Source: Burkholderia sp. H160 (GTDB lineage Bacteria > Pseudomonadota > Gammaproteobacteria > Burkholderiales > Burkholderiaceae). Taken from it: a stretch of 64,000 bases of DNA. The notes beneath the pieces were generated by a model. The model was not told the origin of the DNA. It made no database searches and worked only from the letters and a program-made list of their open reading frames with translations. Location: positions 53,618 through 117,617 of the forward strand of contig ABYL01000007.1 in the NCBI GenBank assembly GCA_000173575.1, in the 5' to 3' direction. The translations under genes were made by a program, and so were the position numbers. Within the stretch, counting starts at the first letter, position 1, and every line of letters begins with the position of its first letter. This document shows positions 22,234-32,184 of this stretch, piece by piece.

Positions 22234-23121
22234 TCAGACGTCCGCGCTCCCACGCAAGCGAACCAGAATGCCTTCCAGCGCGTCGAGATCGCCGAAGTCG
22301 ACCAGCACCTGGCCGCGACCGCGTCGGCCGAGCTTGATTTTTACCGTCGCCGATAGCAGGTCCGACAACTCCTCTTCCAGCCGTCGCGTATCGCGGCCGC
22401 CATCCGGATTTGCTCGAGCCTTGACCGCCGGCGTCACCTTCGTGGTCATCGCGACCAGCTTTTCGGTCTCGCGCACGGACAAGCGCTTGTTAACAACCTG
22501 GTTGGCCAACGTGATCTGCGTCGCAGCATCTACGGCGAGCAGCGCACGAGCGTGGCCCATGTCCAGATCGCCGGCGAGCAGCATCGTCTGGACCGGCGTC
22601 GCGAGGTTCAGCAGACGTAGCAGGTTCGACACCGCGCTACGCGAACGGCCCACCGACTCCGCCGCCTGCTCGTGGGTGAAATCAAACTCGTCGAGCAGGC
22701 GCTGGATGCCCTGCGCCTCTTCGAGCGGGTTCAGATCCTCGCGCTGAATGTTTTCGATCAGCGCCATCGCAGCGGCGGCCTGGTCGGGCACGTCCTTCAC
22801 GAGCACCGGCACCTCGTCGAGGCCCGCGATGCGCGCCGCGCGAAAACGCCGCTCGCCCGCGATAATCTCGTAGCGATCCGCAGCGATCGGACGCACCAGA
22901 ATCGGCTGCATCAGCCCTTGCGCCCGGATGCTTGCCGCGAGCTCTTGCAGCGCGCCTTCGTCCATGCGCGTGCGCGGCTGATATTTACCCGCCTGCATCT
23001 TGGCGAGCGGCAGCACGTTCGGCGCGCCATCGATCACCACCGCCTCGGTGATATCCGCAGTGCCGCCAAGCAATGCCTCCAGACCGCGGCCCAATCCCTT
23101 CTTCCTTGCTACAGCATTCAT
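22234..23121 (-). CDS. parB: Chromosome partitioning protein ParB
   Basis: ParB is a CTP-dependent clamp that loads at parS, spreads along DNA and is moved by ParA to segregate the origin region. The 295-aa protein starts MNAVARKKGLGRGLEALLGG, the ParA-interacting N-terminus. It has the ParB/Srx CTPase box with GERRFRAARIAG and the helix-turn-helix LDEFDFTHEQAAESVGRSRS. The C-terminal dimerisation part follows. I chose the second of two adjacent ATGs because its spacing from AGGAAG is better. It follows parA by 18 bases, so both are on one message. Two perfect parS sites lie nearby at 25208 and 26761. Confidence 0.97.
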   Translation of the reverse strand: MNAVARKKGLGRGLEALLGGTADITEAVVIDGAPNVLPLAKMQAGKYQPRTRMDEGALQELAASIRAQGLMQPILVRPIAADRYEIIAGERRFRAARIAGLDEVPVLVKDVPDQAAAAMALIENIQREDLNPLEEAQGIQRLLDEFDFTHEQAAESVGRSRSAVSNLLRLLNLATPVQTMLLAGDLDMGHARALLAVDAATQITLANQVVNKRLSVRETEKLVAMTTKVTPAVKARANPDGGRDTRRLEEELSDLLSATVKIKLGRRGRGQVLVDFGDLDALEGILVRLRGSADV

Positions 23122-23139
23122 CATGCTTCCTCGATCCGC

Positions 23140-23931
23140 TTAGGATGCCTGGGGCGCGTCGTTCAGCGCGCGCACCCGCTCAATCATTTCAGCGCCGAAC
23201 TGCACGTACGCCTGCGCGCCACGCGACGCCCTATCAAACACCACGCCCGGCAGCCCGTAGCTGGGTGCCTCGGCCAATCGCACGTTGCGTGGAATCACGG
23301 CGTCGAACACCTTATCGCCGAAATGCTCTTTCAATTGATCCGAGACTTGCTGTTGCAACGTGATGCGCGGATCGAACATCACGCGCAGCAGACCGATCAC
23401 CTTGAGGTCGCGATTCAGGTTCGCGTGGACCTGCTTGATCGTGTTGACGAGATCGGACAGCCCTTCGAGCGCGAAGTATTCGCACTGCATCGGAATCACG
23501 ACGCCGTGGGCGGCGCACAGTCCGTTGAGCGTCAGCAGCGACAAAGCCGGCGGGCAATCAATCAGTACGAAATCGTATTCGCCTTCGACCGCCGAAAGCG
23601 CCGTCTTCAGCTGACGCTCACGATTCTGGACGCTGACGAGTTCAACCTCGGCGCCTGCAAGCTCGCGGTTCGCGGGTAGCACGTCGTAGCCGACCGCCTC
23701 GGGCCGCACGCGCGCATCGGCGAGCGTGACGTTGTCCACGAGCACCTCGTAGACCGTGTTCGTACACTCGGCCTTGTCGATACCGCTGCCCATCGTGGCG
23801 TTGCCCTGCGGGTCCAGATCGATAAGAAGGACTCGCTGTCCCTGCGCTGCCAGACTCGCGGCCAGATTGACTGTGGTGGTCGTCTTGCCGACGCCGCCCT
23901 TCTGGTTCGCAACGCAGAAGATTTTTGCCAT
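23140..23931 (-). CDS. parA: Chromosome partitioning ATPase ParA
   Basis: ParA is a deviant Walker-type ATPase that forms a gradient on the nucleoid and pulls ParB-parS complexes apart. The 263-aa protein starts MAKIFCVANQKGGVGKTTTT, with the deviant Walker A KGGVGKTT at residues 11-18. It has LLIDLDPQGNATMGSG and the Walker B stretch DFVLIDCPPALSLLT. It lacks an N-terminal DNA-binding domain, so it is the chromosomal (Soj-like) type. It follows rsmG by 71 bases and precedes parB. Confidence 0.97.
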   Translation of the reverse strand: MAKIFCVANQKGGVGKTTTTVNLAASLAAQGQRVLLIDLDPQGNATMGSGIDKAECTNTVYEVLVDNVTLADARVRPEAVGYDVLPANRELAGAEVELVSVQNRERQLKTALSAVEGEYDFVLIDCPPALSLLTLNGLCAAHGVVIPMQCEYFALEGLSDLVNTIKQVHANLNRDLKVIGLLRVMFDPRITLQQQVSDQLKEHFGDKVFDAVIPRNVRLAEAPSYGLPGVVFDRASRGAQAYVQFGAEMIERVRALNDAPQAS

Positions 23932-24002
23932 CGTTGGTGTGTCCCTTTTGCTGCTTTGATGAAGTGAAAATCGTTGGGGGTGCTTCGGGGCTGCAGCGGC
24001 CG

Positions 24003-24686
24003 TCAGCTTTCGGCGTCCACCCGCACCTCGATCAGATGCCGCTCGGCGTCGAGCGACGGCACGTTCAGACGGATGATCTGTTCCACGTGGGCACCCGCCG
24101 GCAGCCGCCCGATTTCGCCGTCCGGCCGCACACCCTTCATCGCCCAGATCGCGCCCTGCTCCGCAACCAGATGACGGGCCAGTGTAACGAAATCCGCGAG
24201 TTCTGCGAATGCGCGCGAGACGATTACGTCGAACTTTGCCGGTACTTCGGCGCCAGGCCGCAGCGTCTCCACCCGGCCAGTCACGACCGAAAGGTTCGCG
24301 AGGCCCAACTCGGCCTTCGCCTGTGCCTGGAAGGCTGTCTTTTTATGAACGATGTCGTTCGTGGTGACGGTCCAATCGGGCAGTACGATCGCGAGGACGA
24401 TCCCGGGCAGGCCGCCTCCCGAACCGACGTCGAGCGCCGCTGACGGCCCGCGGAGTGCAAGGTGCGGGACGATCGACAGCGAATCGAGGATGTGCTGGAT
24501 CAGCATCTGCCGCGGATCGCGGATCGCCGTCAGGTTGTAGACGTTGTTCCACTTTGCGAGCAATGCGACGTAATCGAGTAGCTTGCGCTGCTGCTCGTCA
24601 CTTAGATCGAGGCCAAGCTCACGGACACCGTCCGCCAGCAACGACGCCAACGCCTGCTGGTCGATTCCCCTCTGCGCCGTCGTCAT
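24003..24686 (-). CDS. rsmG: 16S rRNA (guanine-527-N7) methyltransferase RsmG
   Basis: RsmG (GidB) puts the N7-methyl group on G527 of 16S rRNA using SAM; loss gives low-level streptomycin resistance in several bacteria. The 227-aa protein has the family N-terminus [20 protein letters not shown], then HILDSLSI, and the SAM-binding motif [16 protein letters not shown]. The VSRAFAEL stretch is near the C-terminal part. Its ATG overlaps the mnmG stop codon (ATGA), so it is translationally coupled to mnmG. This gene order is widespread near bacterial origins. Confidence 0.97.
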   Translation of the reverse strand: MTTAQRGIDQQALASLLADGVRELGLDLSDEQQRKLLDYVALLAKWNNVYNLTAIRDPRQMLIQHILDSLSIVPHLALRGPSAALDVGSGGGLPGIVLAIVLPDWTVTTNDIVHKKTAFQAQAKAELGLANLSVVTGRVETLRPGAEVPAKFDVIVSRAFAELADFVTLARHLVAEQGAIWAMKGVRPDGEIGRLPAGAHVEQIIRLNVPSLDAERHLIEVRVDAES

Positions 24687-26641
24687 TGCACCACCGGCGT
24701 GCTGTCGGCGCCGGGTTCGGCGGCTTTCGACGGACGACGTCCCAAACCGCGCTTCAGATGAACCATCAGCAGCGAGATAGCAGCTGGCGTGATGCCCGAA
24801 ATACGTGACGCCTGTCCAATCGTTTCCGGCCGGAACTGCATCAGCTTCTGACGTGCTTCGAACGACAGGCCACGCACCTCGGTGTAGTCCAGCCCTTCCG
24901 GCAGCCGCGTGTTCTCCTGCGCCTCGTTGCGCTCGATCTCATCGGCCTGCCGGTCGATGTACCCCTGATATTTGACGCCGATTTCGATCTGCTCCTTGAT
25001 CTGCGCGAGCAGCACCGGGTCTTCGGCCAGCGCTTCGGGTGCGCCGCAGGCGCCATTCCGCAGTCCGCAGACGCCGTCGTAGCTGACGCCCGGACGACGC
25101 AGCAGGTCTGCGAGGCTGTATTCGTGGTCGATCGGCTTACCGAGCAGCGCCGTCGCTTCGTCGGCGGATAACGTCTTAGGATTGACCCAAGTTGAACGCA
25201 GGCGCTGTGTTTCACGTGAAACAGCGTCGCGCTTTCGGTTGAATGCGTCCCAGCGGACGTCGTCGACCACACCCAGCTCACGGCCGATCTCGGTCAGACG
25301 CATATCGGCGTTGTCTTCGCGCAAGCTCAGACGATATTCGGCACGGCTCGTGAACATCCGGTACGGCTCTGACACACCACGCGTGACCAGATCGTCGACC
25401 AGCACGCCGAGATAAGCCTGATCGCGGCGCGGGCACCACGCTTCCTTGCCTTGTACGAACAAACCGGCGTTGATACCGGCTAGAGCGCCTTGTGCCGCTG
25501 CCTCTTCATAGCCGGTCGTGCCGTTGATCTGACCAGCGAAGAACAGCCCGCCAATCACTTTGGTTTCCAGCGATGCCTTGAGCCCGCGCGGATCGAAATA
25601 GTCGTACTCGATCGCGTAGCCCGGTCGCAGGATATGCGCGTGCTCGAGGCCGCGCATCGAACGCACCAACTCAAGCTGCACGTCGAACGGCAGGCTCGTG
25701 GAGATTCCGTTCGGATAGAACTCATTGGTCGTCAGGCCTTCTGGCTCGAGGTAAATCTGATGCGATTCCTTCGACGCAAACCGATGAATCTTGTCCTCGA
25801 TCGACGGGCAATAGCGCGGCCCCACCCCTTCGATCACGCCCGTGTACATCGGCGAACGATCGAGACCGCCGCGAATGATGTCGTGGGTGCGCTGATTCGT
25901 ATGCGTGACCCAGCACGGCACCTGGCGCGGATGCTGCTCGACGCGCCCGAGGAACGAGAACACTGGCACCGGATCCAGATCGCCCGGCTGCTCTTCGAGC
26001 TGGGAATAGTCGATCGTACGGCCGTCGATGCGGGGTGGCGTGCCGGTTTTCAGACGCCCTTGCGGCAGCTTCAGCTCTTTGAGCCGTGCCGACAGTGAAA
26101 CCGCAGCCGGATCGCCGGCGCGGCCGCCGGTGTAGTTGTTCAACCCCACGTGAATCTTGCCGTCAAGGAACGTGCCGGCCGTCAGCACCACCGCGCGCGA
26201 GCGGAAACGAATCCCCACTTGCGTGACGGCACCAACCACGCGGTCACCCTCAACCATCAGGTCGTCCACGGCCTGCTGGAACAGCCACAGGTTCGGCTGA
26301 TTCTCCAGACGATGACGAATCGCCGCCTTATATAGCACGCGGTCAGCCTGAGCCCTCGTCGCGCGAACCGCCGGTCCTTTGGACGAATTCAGGATCCGGA
26401 ACTGGATGCCGCTTTCGTCGGTCGCGGCCGCCATGGCGCCACCGAGCGCGTCGACTTCCTTGACCAGATGGCCTTTGCCAATGCCGCCGATCGACGGATT
26501 GCAGCTCATCTGCCCCAGGGTCTCGATGTTATGGGTCAAAAGTAGCGTTTTATTGCCCATGCGCGCCGACGCCAACGCGGCTTCAGTGCCAGCGTGACCA
26601 CCGCCGACGACGATTACGTCAAATTCTGTGGGAAAAAGCAT
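24683..26641 (-). CDS. mnmG: tRNA uridine-34 modification enzyme MnmG (GidA)
   Basis: MnmG works with MnmE (not in this window) to add the carboxymethylaminomethyl group to the wobble uridine of certain tRNAs, using FAD, NADH and methylene-THF. The 652-aa protein has the FAD-binding motif [13 protein letters not shown] near the N-terminus. It has the family signatures [20 protein letters not shown] and [20 protein letters not shown]-like residues at 25490-25550, and a C-terminal helical domain. Length is standard. The coding sequence contains a perfect parS site at 25208-25223. It is the first gene of the mnmG-rsmG-parA-parB group. Confidence 0.98.
   Translation of the reverse strand: MLFPTEFDVIVVGGGHAGTEAALASARMGNKTLLLTHNIETLGQMSCNPSIGGIGKGHLVKEVDALGGAMAAATDESGIQFRILNSSKGPAVRATRAQADRVLYKAAIRHRLENQPNLWLFQQAVDDLMVEGDRVVGAVTQVGIRFRSRAVVLTAGTFLDGKIHVGLNNYTGGRAGDPAAVSLSARLKELKLPQGRLKTGTPPRIDGRTIDYSQLEEQPGDLDPVPVFSFLGRVEQHPRQVPCWVTHTNQRTHDIIRGGLDRSPMYTGVIEGVGPRYCPSIEDKIHRFASKESHQIYLEPEGLTTNEFYPNGISTSLPFDVQLELVRSMRGLEHAHILRPGYAIEYDYFDPRGLKASLETKVIGGLFFAGQINGTTGYEEAAAQGALAGINAGLFVQGKEAWCPRRDQAYLGVLVDDLVTRGVSEPYRMFTSRAEYRLSLREDNADMRLTEIGRELGVVDDVRWDAFNRKRDAVSRETQRLRSTWVNPKTLSADEATALLGKPIDHEYSLADLLRRPGVSYDGVCGLRNGACGAPEALAEDPVLLAQIKEQIEIGVKYQGYIDRQADEIERNEAQENTRLPEGLDYTEVRGLSFEARQKLMQFRPETIGQASRISGITPAAISLLMVHLKRGLGRRPSKAAEPGADSTPVVQ
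25208..25223. promoter_or_regulatory. parS site inside mnmG
   Basis: Perfect 16-base palindrome TGTTTCACGTGAAACA, identical to the parS consensus used by chromosomal ParB proteins. It lies within the mnmG reading frame, about 1.3 kb upstream of parA. ParB should load here as a clamp. Confidence 0.95.
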
Positions 26642-26752
26642 CGCGGGATCTCACGCCAGATCGTCGCGTGAGCCTTCAAAGGAAAATGTATGGGCGAATT
26701 ATAACGGGTTCGGTTTCGGCCCGAATTCCGTCGGATTGGTGAAACAATAAAA

Positions 26753-26784
26753 AAGCGGTGTGTTTCACGTGAAACACACCGCTT
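26753..26784 (-). terminator. Second parS site embedded in a terminator hairpin
   Basis: Bases 26761-26776 are a second perfect parS site. It is the centre of a larger perfect 32-base palindrome: each side extends the parS arm outward with GTG CGG-type bases to AAGCGGTG / CACACCGCTT. On the minus strand this hairpin is followed by a T-rich tract (A-run 26749-26754 on the plus strand). It sits between livF and mnmG, so it also has the form of an intrinsic terminator for the upstream liv operon. Confidence 0.85.
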
Positions 26785-26817
26785 CCAGAGACAGCAACCA
26801 GCGAATAAAGTGCGGGC

Positions 26818-27597
26818 TTACGCGACCCTTTTAGCCAAGCCGAGATAGGTTTCGATCACGCGCTGATTATGCGCGAGGTCGGTCGCCGGTCCTTCTAGCG
26901 CCAGTTCGCCGGTTTCCAGCACGTAACCGTAGTCCGAGATCTGCAACGCAGCGCGCGCATTCTGCTCGATCAGCAGCGTCGCAACGCCCGTCCGCCGTAG
27001 CGCGCTGATGATGTGGAAGATTTCCTTTACGATCAGCGGCGCGAGACCGAGGCTCGGTTCATCCAGCATCAGCAGATCGGGCTTGCCCATCAACGCGCGC
27101 CCGACAGCGAGCATCTGCCGCTCGCCACCGGACAGCGTGCCGGCCGCCTGCTTGCGCCGCTCTTTGAGTCGCGGAAACAGCTCAAACACTGGTTCCAGCT
27201 GATCGAGAAAGTTGCGCTCCCCTGCCCGCTTGCGTCGATACGCGCCAAGCAGCAGGTTATCTTCGACCGTCATCGACGCGAACAACTCGCGCTTTTCCGG
27301 CACCAGACACATCCCGAGCGCGACCCGCTTTTCGACCGGCACCGCGCTGACGTCGTCACCCTGATAGGTAATCGCGCCTTTGGCATGCCCGGAGGTCGGC
27401 AATGCGCCCATGATCGCATTCAGCAGCGTCGACTTGCCGGCCCCGTTCGGCCCGATCACGGAGACGATCTGCCCCGCCCGCACCTTGATCGCCACATTGT
27501 GCAGCGCCTCGACCTTGCCATAGCGGACCGACAAATGGTCCACTTCGAGAATCGGCCCCGCCGCCGCTGCGCCGGTCGTCGTCGTGTTTTCCATCAT
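26818..27597 (-). CDS. livF: Branched-chain amino acid type ABC transporter, ATPase LivF
   Basis: This 259-aa ATPase belongs to the LivF branch of the HAAT ABC transporters. Walker A is GPNGAGKST, the signature is [15 protein letters not shown], and Walker B is [14 protein letters not shown]. The D-loop and the switch His are less clear but the C-terminal stretch [11 protein letters not shown] is typical. The N-terminus overlaps the stop of the fused LivM-LivG gene by four bases (ATGA), so both are made together. The actual substrate is unknown. The family covers branched-chain amino acids, other amino acids and amides. Confidence 0.93.
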   Translation of the reverse strand: MMENTTTTGAAAAGPILEVDHLSVRYGKVEALHNVAIKVRAGQIVSVIGPNGAGKSTLLNAIMGALPTSGHAKGAITYQGDDVSAVPVEKRVALGMCLVPEKRELFASMTVEDNLLLGAYRRKRAGERNFLDQLEPVFELFPRLKERRKQAAGTLSGGERQMLAVGRALMGKPDLLMLDEPSLGLAPLIVKEIFHIISALRRTGVATLLIEQNARAALQISDYGYVLETGELALEGPATDLAHNQRVIETYLGLAKRVA

Positions 27598-29378
27598 TCC
27601 ACCCCACCCAGATACGCCTCGAGCACCGCCGGATCCTGCTGCACTTCCTGTGGCAGACCTGCGGCGATCCGCGTGCCGAATTCCATGACCACAAGCCGGT
27701 CCGTCAGATTCATCACGAAATCCATGTCGTGCTCGACGAGCAGTACGCTCATGCCCTCCGCCTTCAGCCGGCGCAGCAGATCAGCGAGCTGCAGCTTTTC
27801 CTGATAGCGCAGACCGGCCGCTGGTTCGTCGAGCAATAGCAGAGTCGGATCGCAGCATAGCGCGCGCGCAATTTCGAGAATCCGCTGCTGACCGAGCGCG
27901 AGGCTCCCCGCTTCGTCATACATATGCTGTTCGAGGCCGACCCGGCGAATCTGCCGTGCGGCTTCGGCCATCAGTCGCGCTTCTTCCGCGCCGTTTAGCC
28001 GTACGACGCTGCGCCACACGCCGGCATGGCCACGCAGATGCGCGCCGATCGCGACGTTCTCGAGCACGGTCATGCCCGGCAGCAGCTTCACGTGCTGGAA
28101 CGTCCGGCCGATTCCGCGCTTGACAATTTCACGTGAACTCAGCGCATCGACGCGCTCGCCGCGGAAGGTGATCTCGCCGCTCGTCGGCTGGAGCACGCCG
28201 GTCACGAGATTGAAGGTCGTCGATTTACCTGCGCCATTCGGTCCGATCAACCCGATGATCTGCCCCGCTTTGACCTCGAAGCTCACATCGTTCACCGCGA
28301 CGAGGCCGCCGAACTGCTTGCGCGCCATGTTCACCGTCAGCAGGTCTTCGCCGGCCTGCGGCTTGTTGCGCTGCGGCAGAGGTTCCGCATGGTCGGCGAG
28401 ATGCGCACGCGAGCCGCGCGGGAAGAAGCGCGCGACGAACGGCCACACGCCCTGTCGCGCGTACTGCAGCAGCAACACCATGACGATCCCGAACACGATC
28501 ACTTCGAAGTTGCCGTTCTCGCCGAGCAGTTTCGGCAGCAGCGTCTGCAGATAGTCCTGCAGCACGGTCAGGATCGCCGCGCCGAGCACCGCGCCCCAGA
28601 CATGCGAGACGCCGCCCACGACCGCCATGAACAGAAACTCGATGCCGTGATTCAGGCCGAAGGGCGTGGGGTTCACCGCGCGTTGCAAGTGCGCATACAG
28701 AAAGCCAGACACCGACGCGAGCACCGCCGCATAGACGAAGATCACGACGCGCATCCAGCCGGTGTTGACACCCATCGACTCGGCCATCAGACCACCGCCG
28801 CGCAGCGCGCGAATCGCGCGACCCGGCCGACTATTAAGCAGATTCTGAACAGAGACGACCGCACCGAGCACGACCACCCAGATCAGGTAATAGATATGGC
28901 GGCCTGACTCGAGGTTTATCCCAAAAACATTCAAAACCGGGATGCCGTTGATGCCGTCGTACTTGCCAAGCATGTCCAGATTGCCGAACAGGTAAAACAG
29001 CGCGAGCCCCCACGCGATCGTGCCGAGCGGCAGGAAGTGGCCCGACAGACGCATCGTCACGAGACCGACCATCAGCGCGATCAGCGCAGTGACGATCACG
29101 CCGGCGATCAGCGCGAGCCACGGCGAGACGCCGAAGTTCGTCGTCAGATACGCGGTCGCATAGGCGCCGATGCCGACGAACGCGGCCTGCCCGAAGCTCG
29201 TCATGCCGCCGATACCGGTCAACAGCACGAGGCCGATCGCGACGATCGAATACAGGCCGATGTAGTTCAGCAACGTGACCCAGTACTCGGGCACATGAAT
29301 CGGGTGCGGCAGCACCGGCAACGCGAACAGTACGATGAGGAACAACCAGAAGAACTTCTTTTGCATGATCCGTTTCAT
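27594..29378 (-). CDS. Fused LivM permease - LivG ATPase
   Basis: One 594-aa frame joins a LivM-type permease (residues about 1-330, eight to ten membrane segments, with the [18 protein letters not shown] core) to a LivG-type ATPase (residues about 345-594). Walker A is GPNGAGKST at 379-387, the signature is [15 protein letters not shown], and Walker B is [11 protein letters not shown]. In most systems these are separate proteins. The fusion fixes a 1:1 ratio and leaves the partner LivH and LivF as separate subunits. I chose ATG 29378; the frame extends upstream over the end of livH. It overlaps livF by four bases and starts 4 bases after livH ends. Confidence 0.93.
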   Translation of the reverse strand: MKRIMQKKFFWLFLIVLFALPVLPHPIHVPEYWVTLLNYIGLYSIVAIGLVLLTGIGGMTSFGQAAFVGIGAYATAYLTTNFGVSPWLALIAGVIVTALIALMVGLVTMRLSGHFLPLGTIAWGLALFYLFGNLDMLGKYDGINGIPVLNVFGINLESGRHIYYLIWVVVLGAVVSVQNLLNSRPGRAIRALRGGGLMAESMGVNTGWMRVVIFVYAAVLASVSGFLYAHLQRAVNPTPFGLNHGIEFLFMAVVGGVSHVWGAVLGAAILTVLQDYLQTLLPKLLGENGNFEVIVFGIVMVLLLQYARQGVWPFVARFFPRGSRAHLADHAEPLPQRNKPQAGEDLLTVNMARKQFGGLVAVNDVSFEVKAGQIIGLIGPNGAGKSTTFNLVTGVLQPTSGEITFRGERVDALSSREIVKRGIGRTFQHVKLLPGMTVLENVAIGAHLRGHAGVWRSVVRLNGAEEARLMAEAARQIRRVGLEQHMYDEAGSLALGQQRILEIARALCCDPTLLLLDEPAAGLRYQEKLQLADLLRRLKAEGMSVLLVEHDMDFVMNLTDRLVVMEFGTRIAAGLPQEVQQDPAVLEAYLGGVE

Positions 29379-29382
29379 CGCG

Positions 29383-30438
29383 TCACTCCACTTCCTCTTC
29401 GGCGTGCGGGCTCGCAAGACTGCGCCACAGCAGCACCGGGATGATCAGCGTGAACACGATCACTTCCTTATAAGCACTGGCCCAGAACGACGAATACGAC
29501 TCGAGCAGACCCACCAGGATCGAGCCGGCCGCCGCGAGCGGATAGCTGACCAAACCGCCGATGATCGCGCCCACGAAGCCCTTCAAACCGATCAGGAAGC
29601 CCGAGTCGTAGTAGATCGTGGTGAGCGGTGCGACGAGGATGCCGCACAGTGCGCCAAGCCCCGCGGCGAGCGTGAACGCGAGACGTCCCGCCTGCGTCGT
29701 GCCGATGCCGACGAGTCGCGCGCCGAGCCGGTTCACCGACGTCGCGCGCAACGCCTTGCCCGAGATCGATCGATCGAAGTACAGATACAGCGCGCCGATC
29801 AGCACGACCGCGGTGCCGATCACCCACAGGCTCTGCCCGGAGATCGACAGCGTGCCGATGTTGAACGTCGTATCGGAAAACGCGTTGGTGCGCGAGCCCT
29901 CCGCGCCGAACATCACGAGGCCGAGACCGACCATGGCGAAATGCACGGCCACCGCGACGATCAACAGCAGCAGCGTGGTCGCCTCCGCGATCGGCTCATA
30001 CGCGAGCCGATAAACGAACGGTCCCATCGGAATCACGATCAGCAGCGTCAGCGCGATCTGCACGATCATCGGCAGCGGTTGCAGGAAGATGCCGCGCGTG
30101 AGCGCGTAGACCGCGATCGGGAACAGCAGGTACTTCCCTGCCACCACAGGCAGCGTACGTGCCGCATGACGGCGCCGCTCCGCATGCCGCAACACGGCCG
30201 CCGTCTCGACGACGAAGCATGCGGCGCCCATCGCCATCAACAGCCAGCAGGTGGCCGGAAACTTCTGCGTCTGAAGTGCGGCGAGCGTCAACGCGCCGTA
30301 CGATACGAACTCCCCTTGCGGGATGAAGATCACCCGCGTGACGGAGAACACCAGCACCAGCGCAAGCGCGAGCAGCGCGTAGATCGCGCCGGTCGTGATG
30401 CCGTCCTGCGCAAGAATCGCCGCAATTGATAGATCCAT
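29383..30438 (-). CDS. livH: Branched-chain amino acid type ABC transporter, permease LivH
   Basis: The 351-aa membrane protein is a LivH-type permease. The start MDLSIAAILAQDGITTGAIY matches the usual LivH N-terminus and follows a GAAGAAG purine stretch. The conserved ATSVNRLGARLVGIGTTQAG region fits the cytoplasmic loop that docks to the ATPase. It is somewhat longer than E. coli LivH (308 aa) because of an extra segment at about residues 70-110 that includes a charged part (HAERRRHAAR). A long open frame upstream of the chosen ATG is probably not translated. It forms the second half of the permease pair with the fused LivM-LivG. Confidence 0.9.
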   Translation of the reverse strand: MDLSIAAILAQDGITTGAIYALLALALVLVFSVTRVIFIPQGEFVSYGALTLAALQTQKFPATCWLLMAMGAACFVVETAAVLRHAERRRHAARTLPVVAGKYLLFPIAVYALTRGIFLQPLPMIVQIALTLLIVIPMGPFVYRLAYEPIAEATTLLLLIVAVAVHFAMVGLGLVMFGAEGSRTNAFSDTTFNIGTLSISGQSLWVIGTAVVLIGALYLYFDRSISGKALRATSVNRLGARLVGIGTTQAGRLAFTLAAGLGALCGILVAPLTTIYYDSGFLIGLKGFVGAIIGGLVSYPLAAAGSILVGLLESYSSFWASAYKEVIVFTLIIPVLLWRSLASPHAEEEVE

Positions 30439-30533
30439 ACTTCTTCGTCCTGAAGCGTCGAAATCGAAAATCCGGGAAACGGTCGTGACGGCTCGGCTCG
30501 TAGTCGGCCAACGACCTGCAATATCTGAAAAGA

Positions 30534-30566
30534 CGACCGCCGCGCCGGGACACGGCGCGGCGGTCG
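30534..30566 (-). promoter_or_regulatory. GC-rich hairpin between livK1 and livH
   Basis: A perfect 14-bp inverted repeat with a 5-base loop; the arms are CGACCGCCGCGCCG and its complement. On the minus strand it is followed by CGTCTTTT, so it could act as a partial terminator or as a 3' stabiliser of the livK message. Either would give more binding protein than permease, a common arrangement in ABC operons. Confidence 0.6.
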
Positions 30567-30658
30567 ATGCCATTGTCGTCGAACACAATGGCAATGCGGC
30601 GTCATGCACCGCAGATTGCGCGAGGGGCGCGTACAGCTATTTGTCTTTGTAGATGGTC

Positions 30659-31819
30659 TTAATCGTTCTGCAGCTTCCACTTGCCGTCGACGATCTGCAC
30701 GATCACGCGGGCGCGCTGGTCGAGGCCGTTGTGGTCGGTCGCGGTGGTGTTCATGATGCCGTGCGACACCGGCAGCTCCTTGATGTTTTCGAGCGCGTTG
30801 CGCAGCGCCTGGCGGAACTCGGGCGTGCCGGGCTGCGCGCTCTTCAGGGCGACAGGAATCGCGGCCTGAAGCATCTGGCCGGCATCCCAGGCGTGACCGC
30901 CGAAGGTGGCGACCGAACCCGCGCCATACGCCTTCTCATACGCAATCTTGTAGGCCTCCGACGACTTCTTCACCGGGTTCGAATCCGGCAACTGATCGAC
31001 GACGAGTATCGGACCGGCCGGCAGCAGCTCGCCTTCGCAATCCTTGCCGCACACACGCAGGAAGTCGTTGTTCGCGACACCGTGCGTCTGATAGATCTTG
31101 CCCTTGTAGCCACGCTCCTTCAGCGTCTTCGCCGGCAGCGCCGACGGGGTGCCCGAGCCCGCGATCAGCACCGCATCGGGATTCGCCCCCATCGTCTTCA
31201 ACACCTGGCCCGTCACCGATGCATCGGTGCGGTTGAAGCGCTCGTTCGACACGATCTTCAGGTTGTGCGCTTTCGCCGCAGCGTTGAACGTCGCGTTCCA
31301 GCTCTCCCCGTATGCATCGGAGAAGCCGATGAACCCGACCGTCTTCACGCCGTGACGCTGCATGTAGTCAGCGATGGCATCGGCCATCAGGCTGTCGTTC
31401 TGAGGCGGTTTGAACGCCCATGCGCGCTTCGCATCCATCGGCTGGATGATCGCGGCCGATGCAGCGAGCGAGATCACCGGCGTCTTGCCTTCGGCGGCGG
31501 GATCGAGCATGGCGAGCGAATTCGGCGTGACGGTCGAGCCGATGATCGCGTCGACGTGATCTTCGTCGATCAGCTTGCGCGTGTTCTGAACGGCCTTGCT
31601 GGTATCCGACCCGTCGTCGAGAATGATGTATTGCACGCTCTTGCCGCCGATCTCCTTCGGCAGCAGCGCGATCGTGTTCTTCTCAGGAATCCCGAGCGAT
31701 GCGGCCGGCCCTGTCGTCGACAGCGTGACACCGATCTTCACCTGCGCGAATGCCGCCCCCGCGCCGCACATCAGCGCCATCGCGATGCCGGTGCGTACCC
31801 AATGCCTTGTCATTTTCAT
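30659..31819 (-). CDS. Branched-chain amino acid type ABC transporter, substrate-binding protein (first copy)
   Basis: A 386-aa periplasmic binding protein of the LivK/HAAT family. It has a signal peptide (MKMTRHWVRTGIAMALMCGA, cleavage near AFA-QV) and the type I periplasmic binding fold. Family stretches include GVTLSTTGPAASLGIPEKNT and FIGFSDAYGESW. A Cys pair in the CGKDCEG stretch probably forms a disulfide. The ATG at 31819 has GGAGA upstream. It is closely similar along its whole length to the next gene upstream (32185-33351), so the pair is a tandem duplication. The two may bind different ligands for the same permease. The ligand cannot be read from the sequence. Confidence 0.9.
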   Translation of the reverse strand: MKMTRHWVRTGIAMALMCGAGAAFAQVKIGVTLSTTGPAASLGIPEKNTIALLPKEIGGKSVQYIILDDGSDTSKAVQNTRKLIDEDHVDAIIGSTVTPNSLAMLDPAAEGKTPVISLAASAAIIQPMDAKRAWAFKPPQNDSLMADAIADYMQRHGVKTVGFIGFSDAYGESWNATFNAAAKAHNLKIVSNERFNRTDASVTGQVLKTMGANPDAVLIAGSGTPSALPAKTLKERGYKGKIYQTHGVANNDFLRVCGKDCEGELLPAGPILVVDQLPDSNPVKKSSEAYKIAYEKAYGAGSVATFGGHAWDAGQMLQAAIPVALKSAQPGTPEFRQALRNALENIKELPVSHGIMNTTATDHNGLDQRARVIVQIVDGKWKLQND

Positions 31820-32184
31820 TGCGAGTCTCCAAACGCCTTGAAATGCGCCTATCCGTGAGCCGGCTTGCTGGGCCGGGTGTCTGAATCTATTGAGCGGAAC
31901 CGGGTGTGCCAAGCATGGTTTTCCCTGCTCGACGCGCATCCGCCTCATATGCCGCGTTTCTATGCCGCGGTTGTGTTTCGATCAGCCACTCATAAACCAC
32001 TAATATGTTAGTAGCTTGCGTTCTGCAATATCAACGGTCAAGAGAGCGCGCGCCAAGTGCGGGTTTGTCCTGAAGCAGCGAAACCACACTTTGACGCGCC
32101 GCAGACGCCCGGTCAGGGCAATAAAAAAGACGCGTCAACCGCACGCGTCTTTTTCGATGAGATCCCGTGGCGCAGAGCCTTCGC
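31820..32184. other. Gap between the two tandem binding-protein genes
   Basis: A 365-base gap holding the terminator of the second copy at 32124-32154 and probably the promoter of the first copy. A weak candidate on the minus strand is TTGCAG (32023-32028), 17 bases, TATTAG (32000-32005), about 180 bases upstream of the start. No gene was seen. Confidence 0.4.
32124..32154 (-). terminator. Terminator after the second binding-protein gene
   Basis: Stem AGACGCGT / ACGCGTCT (8 bp, 7-base loop) flanked by AAAA on the left and TTTT on the right, so it can work on both strands. On the minus strand it lies about 30 bases after the stop of the gene at 32185. Confidence 0.85.

Noticed and set aside
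24079-24094. Possible third parS in rsmG (TGTTCCACGTGGGCAC)
   Set aside because: Only the left half and centre match; the right arm has five mismatches.
28124-28139. parS-like TTTCACGTGAAC in the LivM-LivG gene
   Set aside because: Only about 10 of 16 positions agree with parS, so it is probably chance.
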